A DNA stretch of 64,000 bases from Sipunculus nudus. Taxonomy: Eukaryota; Annelida; Sipuncula; Golfingiida; Sipunculidae. The stretch lies in contig CM049313.1 in NCBI GenBank assembly GCA_026874595.1, forward strand, positions 25,726,008-25,790,007, given 5' to 3'. The notes under the pieces were generated by a model that was given only the letters and a program-made list of their open reading frames with translations, was not told where the DNA came from and did not search any database. Shown here piece after piece: positions 1 to 13,249 of this stretch. Made by a program: the position numbers and the translations under genes. How positions within the stretch are numbered: the first letter of the stretch is position 1; every line of letters begins with the position of its first letter.

Positions 1-1073
1 AGATGTAATGTAGCATGTTTAAAGAAATTTATTTCCTTTTAAATAATTTTAACAAATAAAAATATAATTAAACCAATCAGTATGCAAAAATTGATAATAT
101 ATGAGCAGAATTATTGTTTAATAAAGACACAACTCAGAAATATGAATTCTTAATCAAGTTTTATTTTCACTCGATATTTATTGTTTTTTATCAGATATAT
201 TTTTTTTGGTAAAAAAAATAAATACATCTGATGAATAATGTGGTGTTATCTGACAAAATTAGGGATATATGATGATGCATTTAGAACTGTGAATCATCTT
301 ATGTGTAGAATTAATGCAAGCATTCTGCAATCTATATCTTAAGTATATAGCTCTAAACTGTAATATGTTCAATCAATGTTATATGTGATATATTAAAGCC
401 ATGATTAAAAATGTTTTGAATTTGCATTTGGAAATATGTTTAACCTGTTTTTATAATTATTAATGACATTAACACATTTTTTTGGTCAAATACATCCTTT
501 CATATAACTCTCAGGCCCATCTTGTTTTTCCCTTATTGCATTATTAAATCGATTCAGGTCACAATTTTCATGTATTACACAGTTTAATATGAACTTATCA
601 GATTTAGTTTATGCTCATTTTGAAATGGAAAATTTAATTTTTTGCAGCATTTTATTTCAGTGAACAAATTAAATGTGTATTATTATACTTCAGCTACTCC
701 CCACTTTCTTCCTTATTCTATAATTGACTGGAGTTCATACATTCCCAGTGGAGTGCTTATTCTATATGCACTTATTACTGTCATGTAGCTGAAATACTGA
801 TACTTGATACTTAATATTTGATCATGAGAGGCTCCTACATCTTTGATATAGTTCTTTAAAGTGCAAATTATTAGTTCCGCAAATATATTATCAGTATTTG
901 ATAGCACGGCCATTTCCTCTTAGCTTTTCAAGTGCTAATTTATATAAAATAAACAATAGAAAAAAGTATATTTTAGATTTGCTTAAATTTTTTAAAAAAT
1001 TCAGCTATATCTTGCATTTACTTAGATTTTAAAAATTCAGCTGAGCCCTGTGACCCAGGGATAACTGGTTTTG
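1..1073 (+). repeat. 3' half of a dispersed Helitron-like non-autonomous element (family A)
   Basis: From about 301 this stretch is homologous to 12512-13249 (shared wording includes AAATATGTTTAACCTG, TTTTTCCCTTATTGCATTA and CTTATCAGATTTAGTTTATG), and part of it also matches 41200-41600. It ends with TCAGCTGAGC at 1037-1046, then a decayed GACCCAGGG hairpin, as other family A copies do. The 5' end lies outside the window or is lost. It has no coding capacity; the ORFs over it are short and AT-driven. It presumably lies in an upstream intron of the acyl-CoA synthetase gene. Confidence 0.6.
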
Positions 1074-1075
1074 TG

Positions 1076-2700
1076 ATGGAATGGACCTGTCCAACCTGTC
1101 TGAAAGAACACCTACTAAATGTGGACAACTGGCTATTACGACCACTAGATATCAGTTCCTTTCCAAATTCCGTTTAATTATCTATAGATAAAATCTGTTA
1201 AATACAACCACCTACAAAAGATGTATTATGGGTTACAGGTTTTTCCTACCTATGTATAACTAATCAGTTGACCTGCCTAATACGGGCACTCTTTTTGCTA
1301 CTCACTGACCAGCGCTGACCAGTCAGTTGATTGACCATGCATTAAGTTGCAGTCACTTGCACTGCTCTATGTTTATTTTACTGGTGTGCTTATGTACCGA
1401 GCACAGGCTGGTGATTTTGGAGGACCCTTGGCCAACCCTGGACCCGGAGCCCCAGGTGGGCCACTTTACTGGCTCACACAAGCTGTTAATCCACATGAGT
1501 CTTTGGTCTATTTAGTGCATTACATGGAAGGCTTTATTACAAAGAGTGGATTTTCTTAGATGTTTCTAACAAGCAAGTGACGTTAGTAACCAGTGACGTC
1601 AGCAAATCATTTTGAGTCGTTCATATGAGCACATTCATCATGTCAGAAGAACCTATTTAAATATGAATACATATAGTACCTAATCAGAATACGTTTAGTG
1701 GTTGACTTACTCACATATAACCAACTATTATATTTTACTCTAAATTTTATTCTATTGTCATTGATTGATATCGGTACAATATCTTGCTTCTCACCAGCAT
1801 TGTGTGATAACTGTCAAGGCAGGCAGTCTGACCTGGATGCCTTTTTTATCCCCCCCCCCCCTGAAGGCTAGAACTTTTAATAAAGATTCTTTCAGATTTA
1901 GTGTTTTATGTAAATGTTATCTGATTATCAAACTTTATTTTATATGATGTACAGTGTCAATGGGTTATTAATTAAACATGTAGATAAAACCTCCTAGATA
2001 AAAGGGACCAGCAAAACTGGTTAACACATGCACAGAGGAGATGGAGGATGCTTCTAGAAAGAAAAGTACAGTTGAGCACCTTTAATCTGAACACCGTTTA
2101 TCTGAGAATGGAAATTATGACCATTTATCTGTAATTTTTTACAGATGTAAATTTGGCCAACTGAAAATAATATCTGTTGCATCAGAAGAACAGATAGCCC
2201 ATGTGTGTTTAATTACTTCCGGTCTGGACTTATTATTGCATGCATCACTACTTGCGGGGCTGGTTGTACACCAAGGTTTTCTCTGGAACCTTCACTAATT
2301 TAAGCTGCTGTAGGTATGGAATACAACCACAGGCCAAGCCCACTAATGAACCTTGTGTCCTGCTTTGTCAAGTTGTTCACACCTGTTAACCATTCAGCAA
2401 TGAGAGTGAGTTGATTTTTAGCTGATAATGTAGGACACTCATATGCTTCAACAGTATTCATCTGAGCAGTTTAACAGTGGAAGCAAATCTATATAAGCTA
2501 TATCATGACACGAAATTCATTCATAATACAGCAAATATTTACACAACAACACTGATTGCAGCACTATAAAGTTTCATGTCAGATTGTCAGAAAGTCTGTG
2601 ACACCCTTCCATTATTTACATTGATGCAACAATCTTATTTTACATGTGACCAGGGTCATACTGTAGGAGTTATCAATGAAGGCTGGCAACTGATGTGACT
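1076..2700. other. Non-coding stretch without a recognised gene
   Basis: No exon of the acyl-CoA synthetase could be found here; the upstream part of that family (AMP-binding P-loop and YGMTE-type motifs) was looked for and not seen. A poly-C run lies at 1852-1861. At 2071-2140 repeated ATCTGA/TTTATCTG words after CAGTTGAGC recall the ends of pogo/Tigger-type MITEs, but no partner end was found. A 70-codon ORF at 1347-1559 has no family signature. Confidence 0.5.
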
Positions 2701-3075
2701 CATCTGATGACTGATAAAATCTGTGAACAAGCAGACATCAGAGGCTCTTAAAGAGCTGGAGAGGAGGTAGGACTGGTTGTATCAATTGATAAAACAAAGA
2801 CATTGTCTGTTGGTGATACACCAGGAAAAAGTCAGTGATGGTGAGCACATCATCGGACAAGTCCAGAGCTGTTTTGTTACCTAAGATCCAAAGTCACACC
2901 AGAAAACTCAGTAGAGCATGAACCTTCAATTCGTATTAGTAAGGCTTCCAGTGCATTTAGGCAGCTGTCATCAACTTGGATGGTGAAGACTGGTCTCTGG
3001 ACGAAGATGAAGAAGAACAATGCAATAGTTTTACCAAATCTACTGTACGGGTCCAAATTATGGTCAACAACATGA
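2701..3075 (+). pseudogene. LINE (non-LTR retrotransposon) reverse-transcriptase remnant
   Basis: In frame 1 the + strand reads EEVGLVVSIDKTKTLSVGD (2761-2817) and then FCYLRSKVTPENSVEHE (2872-2922), followed by SIRISKASSAFRQL and NNAIVLPNLLYGSKLWS before a TGA near 3073. This is the layout of the C-terminal reverse-transcriptase region of LINEs: the KT motif, an FxYLGS block, an I-K-AxxAF helix and the LLYGxExW block. An internal TGA at 2836 and the missing YADD core show that it is dead. It lies just before the 31-bp minisatellite. The clade cannot be decided from this fragment. Confidence 0.72.
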
Positions 3076-3220
3076 AAGCAAGAACAAGGATTTATAGGGT
3101 ACAAAAAATATTTAATAAAAATCAGTTATTGAGAGCGCGCAGGGGGTCTCATTACATCGATTATGGTAATTATAATTCATACAACAAGTGCATGATTAAT
3201 CACATACTAACACTGCATGC

Positions 3221-4689
3221 TAACTACTCAACACAGCATGGTCAGCGCTGGTCACTGCTCGACACAGCATGGTCAGTAGTGGTCACTGCTCAACACAGCA
3301 TGGTCAGCGCTGGTTACTGCTCAATACAGAATGGAAAGTTATGGTTACTGCTCAACACAGCATGGTCAGTAGTGGTCACTGCTCAACACAGCATGGTCAG
3401 TGCTGGTCACTCCTCGACACAGCATTGTCAGGGCTGGTCACTGCTCAACAAAGAATGGTCAGCGCTGGTCACTGCTGAACACAGCATGGTCAGCCCTGGT
3501 TCCTGCTGAACACAGCATAGTCAGTGCTGGTCACTGCTCAACACAGTATGGTCAGAGCTGGTCACTGCTCAACACAGCATTGTCAGCACTGGTCACTGCT
3601 CAACACAGCATGGTCAGGGCTGTATTCTGCTCAACACAGCATTGTCAGTGCTGGTCACTGCTCAACCCAACATGTTCAGCACTGGTCTCTGCTCAACACA
3701 GCATTGTCAGTGCTGGTCACTGCTCAACCCAGCATGGTCAGCACTGGTCACTGCTCATCACAGTATGGTCTGTGCTGGTCACTGCTCAACACAGTATAGT
3801 CAGGGCTGGTCACTACTCAACACAGTATCGTCAGTATTGGTCACTGCTCAACACAGCATGATCAGTGCTGGTCACTGCTCATTACAGTATGGTCAGTAGT
3901 GGTCACTGCACAACACAGCATTGTGAGAGCTGGTCACTGCTCAACACAGCATTTGCAGGGTTGTTTACTGCTCAACACAGCATGGTCAGTGCTGGACACT
4001 GCTCAACACAGCATGGTCAGTAGTTTTCACTGCTCAACACAGCATGATCAGTAGCAGTCACTGCTCAACACAAGATTTTGTGCTTGTCACTGCTCAACAC
4101 AGAATGGTCAGTGCTAGTCACTGCTCAACACAGCATTGTCAGTGGTTTTCACTGCTCAACCCACCAGCATGGTCAGCACTTATCACTGCTCAACACAGCA
4201 TGATCAGTGCTGGTCACTGCTCAACACAGTATCGTCAGGGCTGGTCACTCCTCAACACAGCATGGTCAGTGCTGGTCACTGCTCAACACAGTATGGTCAG
4301 TGCTGGTCACTCCTCAACACAGTATGGTCAGGGCTGGTCACTGCTCAACACAGCATGATCAGTAGCGGTTACTGCTCAACACAGCATGGTTAGTGCTGGT
4401 CACTGCTCAACACAGGATGGTCAGTTCTGGTCACTGCTCAACACAGCATGGTCAGTGCTGGTCATTGCTCAACCCAGCATGGTCAGTGCTGGTCACTGCT
4501 CAACACAGCATGGTCAGTGCTGGTCACTGCTCAACACAGCATGGTCAGTGCTGGTCACTGCTCAACACAGCATGGTCAGTGCTGGTCTCTGCTCAACACA
4601 GCATTGTCAGTGCTGGTCACTGCTCAACACAGTATGGTCAGGGCTGTTTACTGCTCAACACAGCATTGTCAGGGCTGTTTACTGCTCAC
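3221..4689 (+). repeat. 31-bp minisatellite, about 47 copies
   Basis: Head-to-tail copies of a 31-bp unit, consensus CATGGTCAGTGCTGGTCACT followed by GCTCAACACAG. Most units differ by one to three substitutions (CATTGTCAG, TATGGTCAG, AGGGCTG); units at 4440-4620 are almost identical. Because 31 is not a multiple of three, every forward frame cycles through all phases, so several overlapping 85-177-codon ORFs appear. They are by-products of the repeat and not genes. The array lies in non-coding DNA upstream of the acyl-CoA synthetase exons. Confidence 0.95.
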
Positions 4690-5775
4690 TGTACAGATTC
4701 GTTGGTAAGCTGCCATTTTTACAGCAATGTCTGCAGAGGAACATGATGATGGTTTTTGATTGATATATGAATACAGCCAGTGGTTCAGAACATCCCATCT
4801 TCCCCTCATTAAGACCTAACTGTGTTTTCAGCTCAGCTGGCTGATAGTCCAACAGCTTTAATGATAACCCTTTACAGTTAATTATCTGGCATCCATCATT
4901 TCATTGACATGACCCAAGTCATAGCCATATTCTTATTTGTTTGTAAACTTCTTTAGAACTGTCTTTGTCATGTTTATGAAAACTTTTTATAGCAGTCTTT
5001 AAAAAATTACACTTATCAAAATAAAAGGATTTTTTTCACTGATGTCTTTTATTTCTTGTAAGAACTCTCTGCAGCTCTTGTGCCAGTATTCACCTCTATA
5101 TAATTAGGTCAGAGCTCAAGAGATTTGCAACAAGCATTCTATGCACCAATGCACCATGTGATGCTCTTGTTCAAGTGCCAATTATGCAGAGTGTTGTGTA
5201 TATATAAATAACAAGCAAATTTGTAGAAATAATGTTCTCTACTTTGGGCTCTTGTTGTCTTTTATGCTTGATAAGCAACAAAAAAATTATGACATGTTGA
5301 GAAAATCTTGAGGGCACATGAAAACTTAAAACAGAACCACAATGTGGAGAAATAGGACAAAATCCACTATGACATGTAGAGACATCTGCAGGCGAACATT
5401 AAAACTAAAACAAATTGAGAAATTGGACCAAAATTTATTAATTTTGTTTTTGAGCTTGAGAGAATTATTTTTCAAATAGACACTCCAAAACCAATCCCAA
5501 CCAAGGTATGCATAAGAGCAATCACTGACCAAATCTGAATGAATTCAGATAACATTTAGGAAAGTTATCACACTGAAATGAACCTGACAGAGGGACAGAC
5601 AGAGGAACAACAGACAAACCAAAATGAATGTCCCTTGTTCCATGGAAGCGGGGGAAAACAAGGCTCTCATTTTGTGGAAGATACAGTTTTAACATTAAAT
5701 TATGATTTGATTGACAGGTTATGGGCTAACAGAGATGAGTCCAGTATCTCACCTGAATCCCAAGGACACATCAGA
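4690..5775. other. Non-coding stretch without a recognised feature
   Basis: AT-rich sequence between two minisatellites. No splice-flanked exon, RNA gene or clear transposon end was seen. Short ORFs on both strands (5326-5532 minus, 5578-5817 plus) show no family pattern; the latter runs into the 91-bp array. Confidence 0.5.
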
Positions 5776-7664
5776 GTATGGCTCAATAGGATTTCCATTA
5801 TCAAACACCAAGTGTAAGGTGAGAATATACACACTGATACATACATACACACCAAGAATATCACAGTGTATGGCTCCATAGGATTTCCATTATCAAACAC
5901 CAAGTGTAAGCTGAGAATATACACACTGATACATACATACACACCAAGATATCAAAGTGTATGGCTCCATAGGATTTCCATTATCAAATACAGAGTGAAA
6001 GGTGAGAATATACACACTGATACATACATACACACCAAGATATCAAAGTGTATGGCTCCATAGGATTCCCATTATCAAATACAGAGTGTAAGGTGAGAAT
6101 ATACACACTGATACATACATACACACCAAGATATCAAAGTGTATGGCTCCATAGGATTCCCATTATCAAATACAGAGTGTAAGGTGAGAATATACACACT
6201 GATACATACATACACACCAAGAATATCACAGTGTATGGCTCCATAGGACCATTATCAAACACAGTGTAAGGTGAGAATATACACACTGATACATACATAC
6301 ACACCAAGATATCAAAGTGTATGGCTCCATAGGATTCCCATTATCAAATACAGAGTGTAAGGTGAGAATATACACACTGATACATACATACACACCAAGA
6401 AAATCACAGTGTATGGCTCCATAGGACCATTATCAAACACAGTGTAAGGTGAGAATATACACACTGATACATACATACACACCAAGATATCAAAGTGTAT
6501 GGCTCCATAGGATTCCCATTATCAAATACAGAGTGTAAGGTGAGAATATACACACTGATACATACATACACACCAAGAATATCACAGTGTATGGCTCCAT
6601 AGGACCATTATCAAACACCAAGTGTAAGCTGAGAATATACACACTGATACATAGATACACACCAAGATATCAAAGTGTATGGCTCCATAGGATTCCCATT
6701 ATCAAATACAGAGTGTAAGGTGAGAATATACACACTGATACATACATACACACCAAGATATCAAAGTGTATGGCTCCATAGGATTCCCATTATCAAATGC
6801 AGAGTGTAAGGTGAGAATATACACACTGATACATAGATACACACCAAGATATCAAAGTGTATGGCTCCATAGGATTCCCATTATCAAATACAGAGTGTAA
6901 GGTGAGAATATACACACTGATACATACATACACACCAAGAATATCACAGTGTATGGCTCCATAGGATTTCCATTATCAAACACCAAGTGTAAGCTGAGAA
7001 TATACACACTGATACATACATACACACCAAGATATCAAAGTGTATGGCTCCATAGGATTCCTATTATCAAATACAGAGTGTAAGGTGAGAATATACACAC
7101 TGATACATACATACACACCAAGATATCAAAGTGTATGGCTCCATAGGATTCCCATTATCAAATGCAGAGTGTAAGGTGAGAATATACACACTGATACATA
7201 CATACACACCAAGATATCAAAGTGTATGGCTCCATAGGATTCCCATTATCAAATACAGAGTGTAAGGTGAGAATATACACACTGATACATACATACACAC
7301 CAAGAATATCACAGTGTATGGCTCCATAGGACCATTATCAAACACAGTGTAAGGTGAGAATATACACACTGATACATACATACACACCAAGAATATCACA
7401 GTGTATGGCTCCATAGGATTTCCATTATCAAACGCCAAGTGTAAGGTTAGAATATACACACTGATACATACATACACTAAGAATGTCACAGTGTATGGCT
7501 CCATAGGATTTCCATTATCAAACACCAAGTGTTAGGTGAGAATATACACACTGATACATACATACACACCAAGAATATAACAGTGTTTGCTCCGTAGGAT
7601 TTCCATTATCAAACGCAGAGTGTTAGGTGAGAATATACACACTGATACATACATACACACCACT
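5776..7664 (+). repeat. 91-bp minisatellite, about 21 copies, carrying splice-donor-like motifs
   Basis: Tandem array of a unit of about 91 bp (some units 87-88 bp): TGGCTCCATAGGATTCCCAT, then TATCAAATACAGAGTGTAAG, then GTGAGAATATACACACTGAT, then (ACAT)n and ACACCAAGATATCAAAGTG. Two unit types alternate, one with GATATCAAAG and one with GAATATCACAG, and some units lack the TTC after AGGA. About 17 of 21 units contain AAGGTGAGAA, which matches a strong metazoan 5' splice site. The array ends 305 bp before the acyl-CoA synthetase exon at 7969, so it lies in its intron. Confidence 0.95.
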
Positions 7665-7968
7665 GTCTTCTCATGCAGGTATGTGCATATTTGTGTGTGT
7701 GTATATATATATAGAAATATATTTATATGCATGCCCTAAAAATATTATTTATTGTATAAAAAACATTTGTATTTTAAAAAAATTTGAATTTGTGATTAAC
7801 ATTGATGAGCTGACAGTGACACATTATAGCCACCATAAAGATGGAAACACCCTAAAAATTATGTGTATTAACTATGTAGATGTGTCTGTATCGGTCTCTG
7901 GACCACATGAGTGGAAACAGCTGTTCTCATGCATATTGTTGCATGATGTTGAGTTCTTTCAATGACAG

Positions 7969-8113
7969 ATTGTTGACATAACTTCTGGTGAGACGCTGGG
8001 TATAGGACAGGATGGGGAACTGTGCCTGAAGGGTCCACAGATGATGAAGGGTTATCTCAACAATGAACAGGCCACAGCTGAGACCATAGACAGTGAAGGC
8101 TGGCTGCATACAG
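7969..8113 (+). CDS. ANL-family acyl-CoA synthetase (4-coumarate-CoA ligase-like), internal exon
   Basis: This exon belongs to an ATP-dependent acyl-CoA (carboxylic acid-CoA) ligase, which forms an acyl-adenylate and then a CoA thioester. Acceptor ATGACAG precedes 7969 and donor CAG/GTACAC follows 8113. The reading frame starts [19 protein letters not shown] and continues [20 protein letters not shown] to GWLHTG. It contains the GEL(C/W)xKGPxxMxGYxxN block and the A7 motif WLHTGD, whose Asp (completed in the next exon) contacts the AMP ribose in this family. It ends in phase 1 (G of a Gly codon). The first two thirds of the protein (A3 P-loop, A5) are not in the window. Substrate cannot be deduced. 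Confidence 0.93.
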
Positions 8114-8115
8114 GT

Positions 8116-9394
8116 ACACGTTATCATCATCCAGTGTGGTCATGTCTTACACAGCTAGTTCTGACTCATCATCCATCAGTAAAATGACACTAATATCGAG
8201 GGTACCTGAATCCTAGTGTCTGACTACACTTGGAAGTGGCAGTCAGATATATAGAGCCAACGTTTTTCCCTTTCAAAAAACAAGGTTTTCCTTTTAAGTT
8301 TCAGAATTTCATTTCAGAATTTCTTTTAAAAAAACCAAAATATTTAAACAGTTGATAATGGAAACTAAATGTTTTAGTCAGGATATCTGAATCTATACAA
8401 TCCTGAAATTGTGTTTTACATAGCCATGGAAGGCCTTCAGTTCAGCCAAGAAATTTGCTGCCAGTGGCCAGCATATCATACTTACTAGACTATAGACCAT
8501 CTCTGGACTCTATTGTTCAATCTTAGATGTGTTGGACAGATGTATGTCCAGGGGATGTAACATAGAATGATATGGTTAAGAGATGGACTAGCTCCCCTAA
8601 TATCAATTGATTAAATGTCCAGATTACTGGTCCGAGAAAATATAAAACAACCAATAACCAAAAATGTATTTTAATCAATACTTCTGGGATATGACATTTT
8701 TGTATCAGTTATATAAGGGACTGTCATTCAGATATGAGAAATACCACCCTTTCATCAAAATATATTCCCTGGGTTGGCTTATTTACATACAGGCTTCAGA
8801 TGGTTATGAGGAAATTCCTGTTTAAATTAAAAAGTAGAGACCTTCCACATACTTGTTCCCTGTCAGATGGCACCTCACTACAGACATATTCTTTGAAAAA
8901 GTGGGAGACTGAAAGAATTTGCAAGCACATCCTGGGAGGATGATGGTTGTCTGACTAATTGTTATAGCCTAATTTGTTTAATAAAGTTTATTAAACCAAA
9001 ATCATAAAGGTTGGCAGCTCTTCGTCCTGACTGTAAAAGGAGCTGGCATTGTGGGCACTGCCGTTTGGGGACCTGGGGGTTCCCCTGAATTGTAAGGAGT
9101 CCCACGTCTGAATATTAATAAAGGTCTAACTTGCTGTTTTGAGGTCACCTCACAGGACACGTGTTACTTATAATATTTATCTAATGTTGATATGTGGGTT
9201 ATTTCTTTATAGATATTTTCAAATGGACATTTTCATAAAAGCACTGGCAAACCATTCTTCAATTTAAGGACAATGACAGTAAAAATATACCATCTTGACT
9301 CAGGCTGCAGTCCATAAAAGCAGTTGCAAAGAACTTTCAGTGAAGAAAATCTGGTAAATTGGTCAACAAAATGTAAATGTTTATATGCCCTGCA
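8116..9394. other. First part of the 7.9-kb intron; nothing recognised
   Basis: No gene-like signal beyond the intron sequence. A 70-codon ORF at 8734-8943 is not flanked by splice sites and matches no family I know. Text around 8990-9180 resembles no other part of the window. Confidence 0.5.
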
Positions 9395-9395
9395 A

Positions 9396-12300
9396 GTCAG
9401 CTAAGCTATTTCAATGGACTTTTGTCTGTCGTTCGTCTGGCCGTCAATTAACTGGGCAAGTTTTGAAACCATAGCACCTATGAATCTAAAATTGGGTATA
9501 CTGTGAGATATTCCCAAGATTACCTACCAAACAAAAAAAAATGGGCCACTGCGACTTTGTTCCTTCAAGGTATTAAGGGAAAACCTCCATATTCCATTAA
9601 AAACCTATTGTTACATTTCAAGACTGCCCACTCTTAAAACCACTTGTGCTATTTTGTTCAAATTTGGTATAACCATTCATGCTTGTATTTCCTATATACA
9701 TGCCAGGAATAAGGTCAATAGTGCTTAATTGTGCAGCAGTTATGTAACTGCATCATACATAATGCACTGTAAAAAATCAGGAAAGATATTTACTCACTTT
9801 ACATGATGATTGTTCAAGTCAAAGAGCCTATTTCAAGCATATAACTCTTATTTTTATTCAGTTTTAATTGTAAACCAGAAATTAGATCAAAATTTTTAAA
9901 TGTTCAGGTCTTCAGTCCCATGCTCTACATATTGCAAATTTATAATTGTATCTTCCAAAACAAAGTGTTGTGGATACTATGTTTTTGACCGGGTTCTGCC
10001 GCCGCTACCCGGTTATTTCCGGAGAACTTCTCTGAAACCCTTGGATAGACCTTTCTGAAACCTAACATATTTATTTGCTAACCTATCTAGTTGTGCCTAA
10101 CAAAGATATTTGGTGCCACCAGCAATCTCTAATGTGCAGGGTGTCTTTGTGATAACAGCCCATTTCATAGAAGTAATTCAATATATTGGTCTGAAATTTT
10201 GCATGTCTATCTATCTTGGATAGCCCCATCTGAAATTTGTCCTATCTGTCTTGGAGAGTATTCTTGTAGACTAGACAGGTGGCCCAACTTACCTTCCACC
10301 TACCTTCCCATTTTTATGCCCCCGCCACAAAGTGGCCGGGGCATATAGTTTACCCATATCCGTCATTCTGTCCTTCCGTCATTCCGAAATAAAACAGTTG
10401 TACAGACTTTTTTTTCGCAATGCCTGCAGATATTGGCCTGATTTTGGGTGTTTGGGCAGATAATGACCAGTTACAGATCGAGTTGGCGTTTTGTCCCGGT
10501 TGACCTAATTTTGACCGTTTTACGACCCCTAAACTTAGAAAATTTCATTAAAAATAGAAAATTCCATGACAAATACACATGTACGGACTTTTTTTCGCAA
10601 TGCCTGCAGATATTGGCCTGATTTTTTATGTGTAGTCAGATAATAAAACCAGTTACAGATCGAGTTCGCGTTTCGTCCCAGTTGACCTACTTTTGAACAT
10701 TTTACGGCTCCTTAACTTAGAAAAGTTCATGAAAAATATAAATTTTCATGACAAATACACATGTACGGACTTTTTTTCGCAATGCCTGCAGATATTGGCC
10801 TGATTTTTGGTGTGTGGGCAGATAATGACCAGTTACAGATTGATTTTGTGTTTTGTCCCAGTTGACCTACTTTTGTACATTTAACGGCTCCTTTAAACCT
10901 AGAAAATTTCATGAAAAATATAAATTTTGATGACAAATACACATGTTCGGACTTTTTTTCGCAGTGCCTGCAGATATTGGCCTGATTTTTGGTGTGTTGG
11001 CAGATATTGACCAGTTACAGATCGAGTTCCCGTTTCGTCCCAGTTGACCTAATTTTGACCGTTTTACGGCTCCTGAACGTAGAAAATTTCATAAAAAATA
11101 TAAATTTTCATGACAAATACACATGTACTGACTTTTTTTTTGCAATACCTGTAGATATTGTCCTGATTTTAGGTGTGTGGGCAGATAATGACCAGTTACA
11201 GATCGAGTTCATGTTTTGTCCCAGTTGACCTCCTTTTGACCGTTTGACGGTGCTCTAACATAGAAAACTTCATAAAAAAGTGCACACGTACAGACTTTTT
11301 TCGCAATGCCTGCAGATACAGGCCTGATTTTTGGTGTGTAGGCAGATAATGACCAGTTACAGATCAAGTTCTTGTTTTGTCTCAGTTGACCTACTTTTGA
11401 CCATTTGACTGCTCCAGAACATAGAAAGTTTCATGAAAAATAGAAATTTTCATAACAAATGCATATGTACCAACTTTTTTTCCTCAATGCCTGCAGATAC
11501 CACCCTGATTTTTTATGTGTGGGCAGATAATGACAGTTACAGAACGAGTTCGCGTTTTATCCTGGTGGACCTACTTTTGATTGTTTTACAGCTCCTAAAC
11601 ATAGAAAATTTCATGAAAGACAGAAAATTTTATGGAAAATGCACATGTATGGACTTTTTTTCACAGTGCCTGCAGATACTGGCCTGATTTTTGGTGTGTT
11701 GCTTGATAATGACCCGCAACAGATCGAGTTTGCATTTTGCCCTTGTTGACCTAATTTTGACCATATGACACCTCCTCAACATAAAAATTTTTTTTCAAAA
11801 TTTAACAAATGTTTCTAATTTGCCCCAGGCGGGGGCATTCGTGTCGTTCCCACACATCTAGTTGTAGAATAAATTAATGCCCTTTTCTCAGAAGTGTTTT
11901 GTTGTATTGGGCTGAAAATGTGCATGTCTATAGGTCTTGGATACCTTCATCTCATACTTAAGATTGGTGGCCCCATCTGCAATTGTTTTCATGTGGTGTT
12001 CATCTGTCCATTTGCTTTGGGTAAAAATTGCTTATATCTCAGGAGTGGATTGATGTATCAGCCTGAAATTTTGCATGTTTATTTGTTTTGGATAGCTTTG
12101 TTGTAGACCAGACAGGTGGCACCTACTGCTTATCCAGAATTGTAGAATACATTGATGCACTTTTCTCAGTTTTGTGTCTGGGCCTGAAATTTTGCACGGT
12201 GTATCCATCTGTAGATCTGTTTTTGGTTACAATTGCACATATATGATGATGAGTTTAATTGGCATCTCTGATGCCACAAATTGGTCAGGAACATTCATGT

Positions 12301-13249
12301 TGGGAACAATCAGTGCCTTACTTTTACCCATGCCTCTGTGATATGGTGGATACCAATAGTCACTTGTCCATTGGCTGTATTATGGTTTTTAATTAGATCT
12401 TTAAAAAAATTATGTGATAAAATATAATATTCAGACAAGAACTAGTTGACACATTTTAATGTTTTATATTGGAATTAAGAGACTTATAGTCATCAACAAT
12501 CCTGTTTTTTTATGTGTAAAATTAATTGTTCTGCAGTCTGTATAGTATAAAGCTGTAAATTATAATATGTTCAATCTTATAAATGATATATTGAAACCAT
12601 GATTGGAGGTACTTTTAGCCTTGATTAAAATGTTTTGAATTTACATGTGTAAATATGTTTAACCTGTTTTAGAATTATTAATTACATTCACACATATTTT
12701 GTTGGTCAAAAGTGTCATTATATATAATTTAGGCCCATCATGTTTTTCCCTTATTGCATTATTAAATGGTTTCAGCTGCAATTTTCATGGTTTTCAGAGT
12801 GCAAAATGTACTTATCAGATTTAGTTTATGCTCATTTGAAAATGGAACATTTTAATATTCTACAAAGTTTTATTTTAGTAAATCAATTAAAATTGTATTA
12901 TTATACTTCAGCTTATCTGCACTTTCTTCCTTATTCTGTGACAGGGGTTCCTCCATTCCCAGTGGAGTGGTTATTTATGCACATATTACTGTGACATATA
13001 CCTGAAATACTGATATTACTACCAGTATTTGATCATGAGTGGCTCCTGCATCCTTGATATAGCCCTTAAAAGTGCACAGTATTAGTTCAGCAAACATATA
13101 TTTAGTATTTGCTTATAACCAGATAGCAGGGCCATTTCCTCTTAGCTTTCAAATGCTTAATCGAATTTAAAGAAAAAAAAAATAAGTATGTTTTGCATTT
13201 GCGAAAATTTTTTAAATTCAGCTGAGCAGCGTGACCACTGGGTTCTTTG
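9396..13249 (+). mobile_element. Family A Helitron-like non-autonomous element, split by a family B element
   Basis: The 5' part (9396-10000: AGTCAGCTAAGCTATTTCAA, then TCTGTCGTTCGTCTGGCCG and TTAACTGGGCA) is homologous to the start of the copy at 31731. The 3' part (12512-13249) is homologous to 301-1073 and ends TCAGCTGAGC (13218-13227) plus a degraded hairpin and CTTTGT. Degenerate 120-150-bp tandem units (CTGAAATTTTGCATG at 10189, 11911, 12062 and 12183) fill the middle. A family B element (10316-11861) is nested in this array. No protein is encoded. Confidence 0.55.
10316..11861 (+). mobile_element. Family B Helitron-like element with eight internal tandem repeats
   Basis: The 5' end is a hairpin, ATGCCCCCGCCAC-aaa-GTGGCCGGGGCAT (10316-10345). 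The 3' end has GGCGGGGGCAT (11828-11838), an exact reverse complement of the first 11 bases, then a GTGT...ACAC hairpin and CTAG at 11858-11861 followed by T. Between them are about eight units of about 181 bp (one of 161), with landmark ACATGTACGGACTTTTTTTC at or near 10395, 10577, 10760, 10942, 11122, 11283, 11464 and 11645. It interrupts a family A repeat array, so its limits are visible from the host sequence. ORFs of 70-85 codons inside are repeat artefacts. Confidence 0.75.

Noticed and set aside
1327-1559. Two overlapping ORFs, one Gly/Pro-rich, as a collagen-like or synthetase exon
   Set aside because: No splice sites at the edges, no Gly-X-Y periodicity, and no similarity to the synthetase N-terminal motifs.
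2976-4763. Overlapping ORFs of 69-177 codons rich in GHCSTQH
   Set aside because: Generated by the 31-bp minisatellite in every forward frame.
10727-11687. Repeated ORFs of 71-84 codons in family B
   Set aside because: Each follows the 181-bp tandem unit and breaks at unit differences; no family motif.
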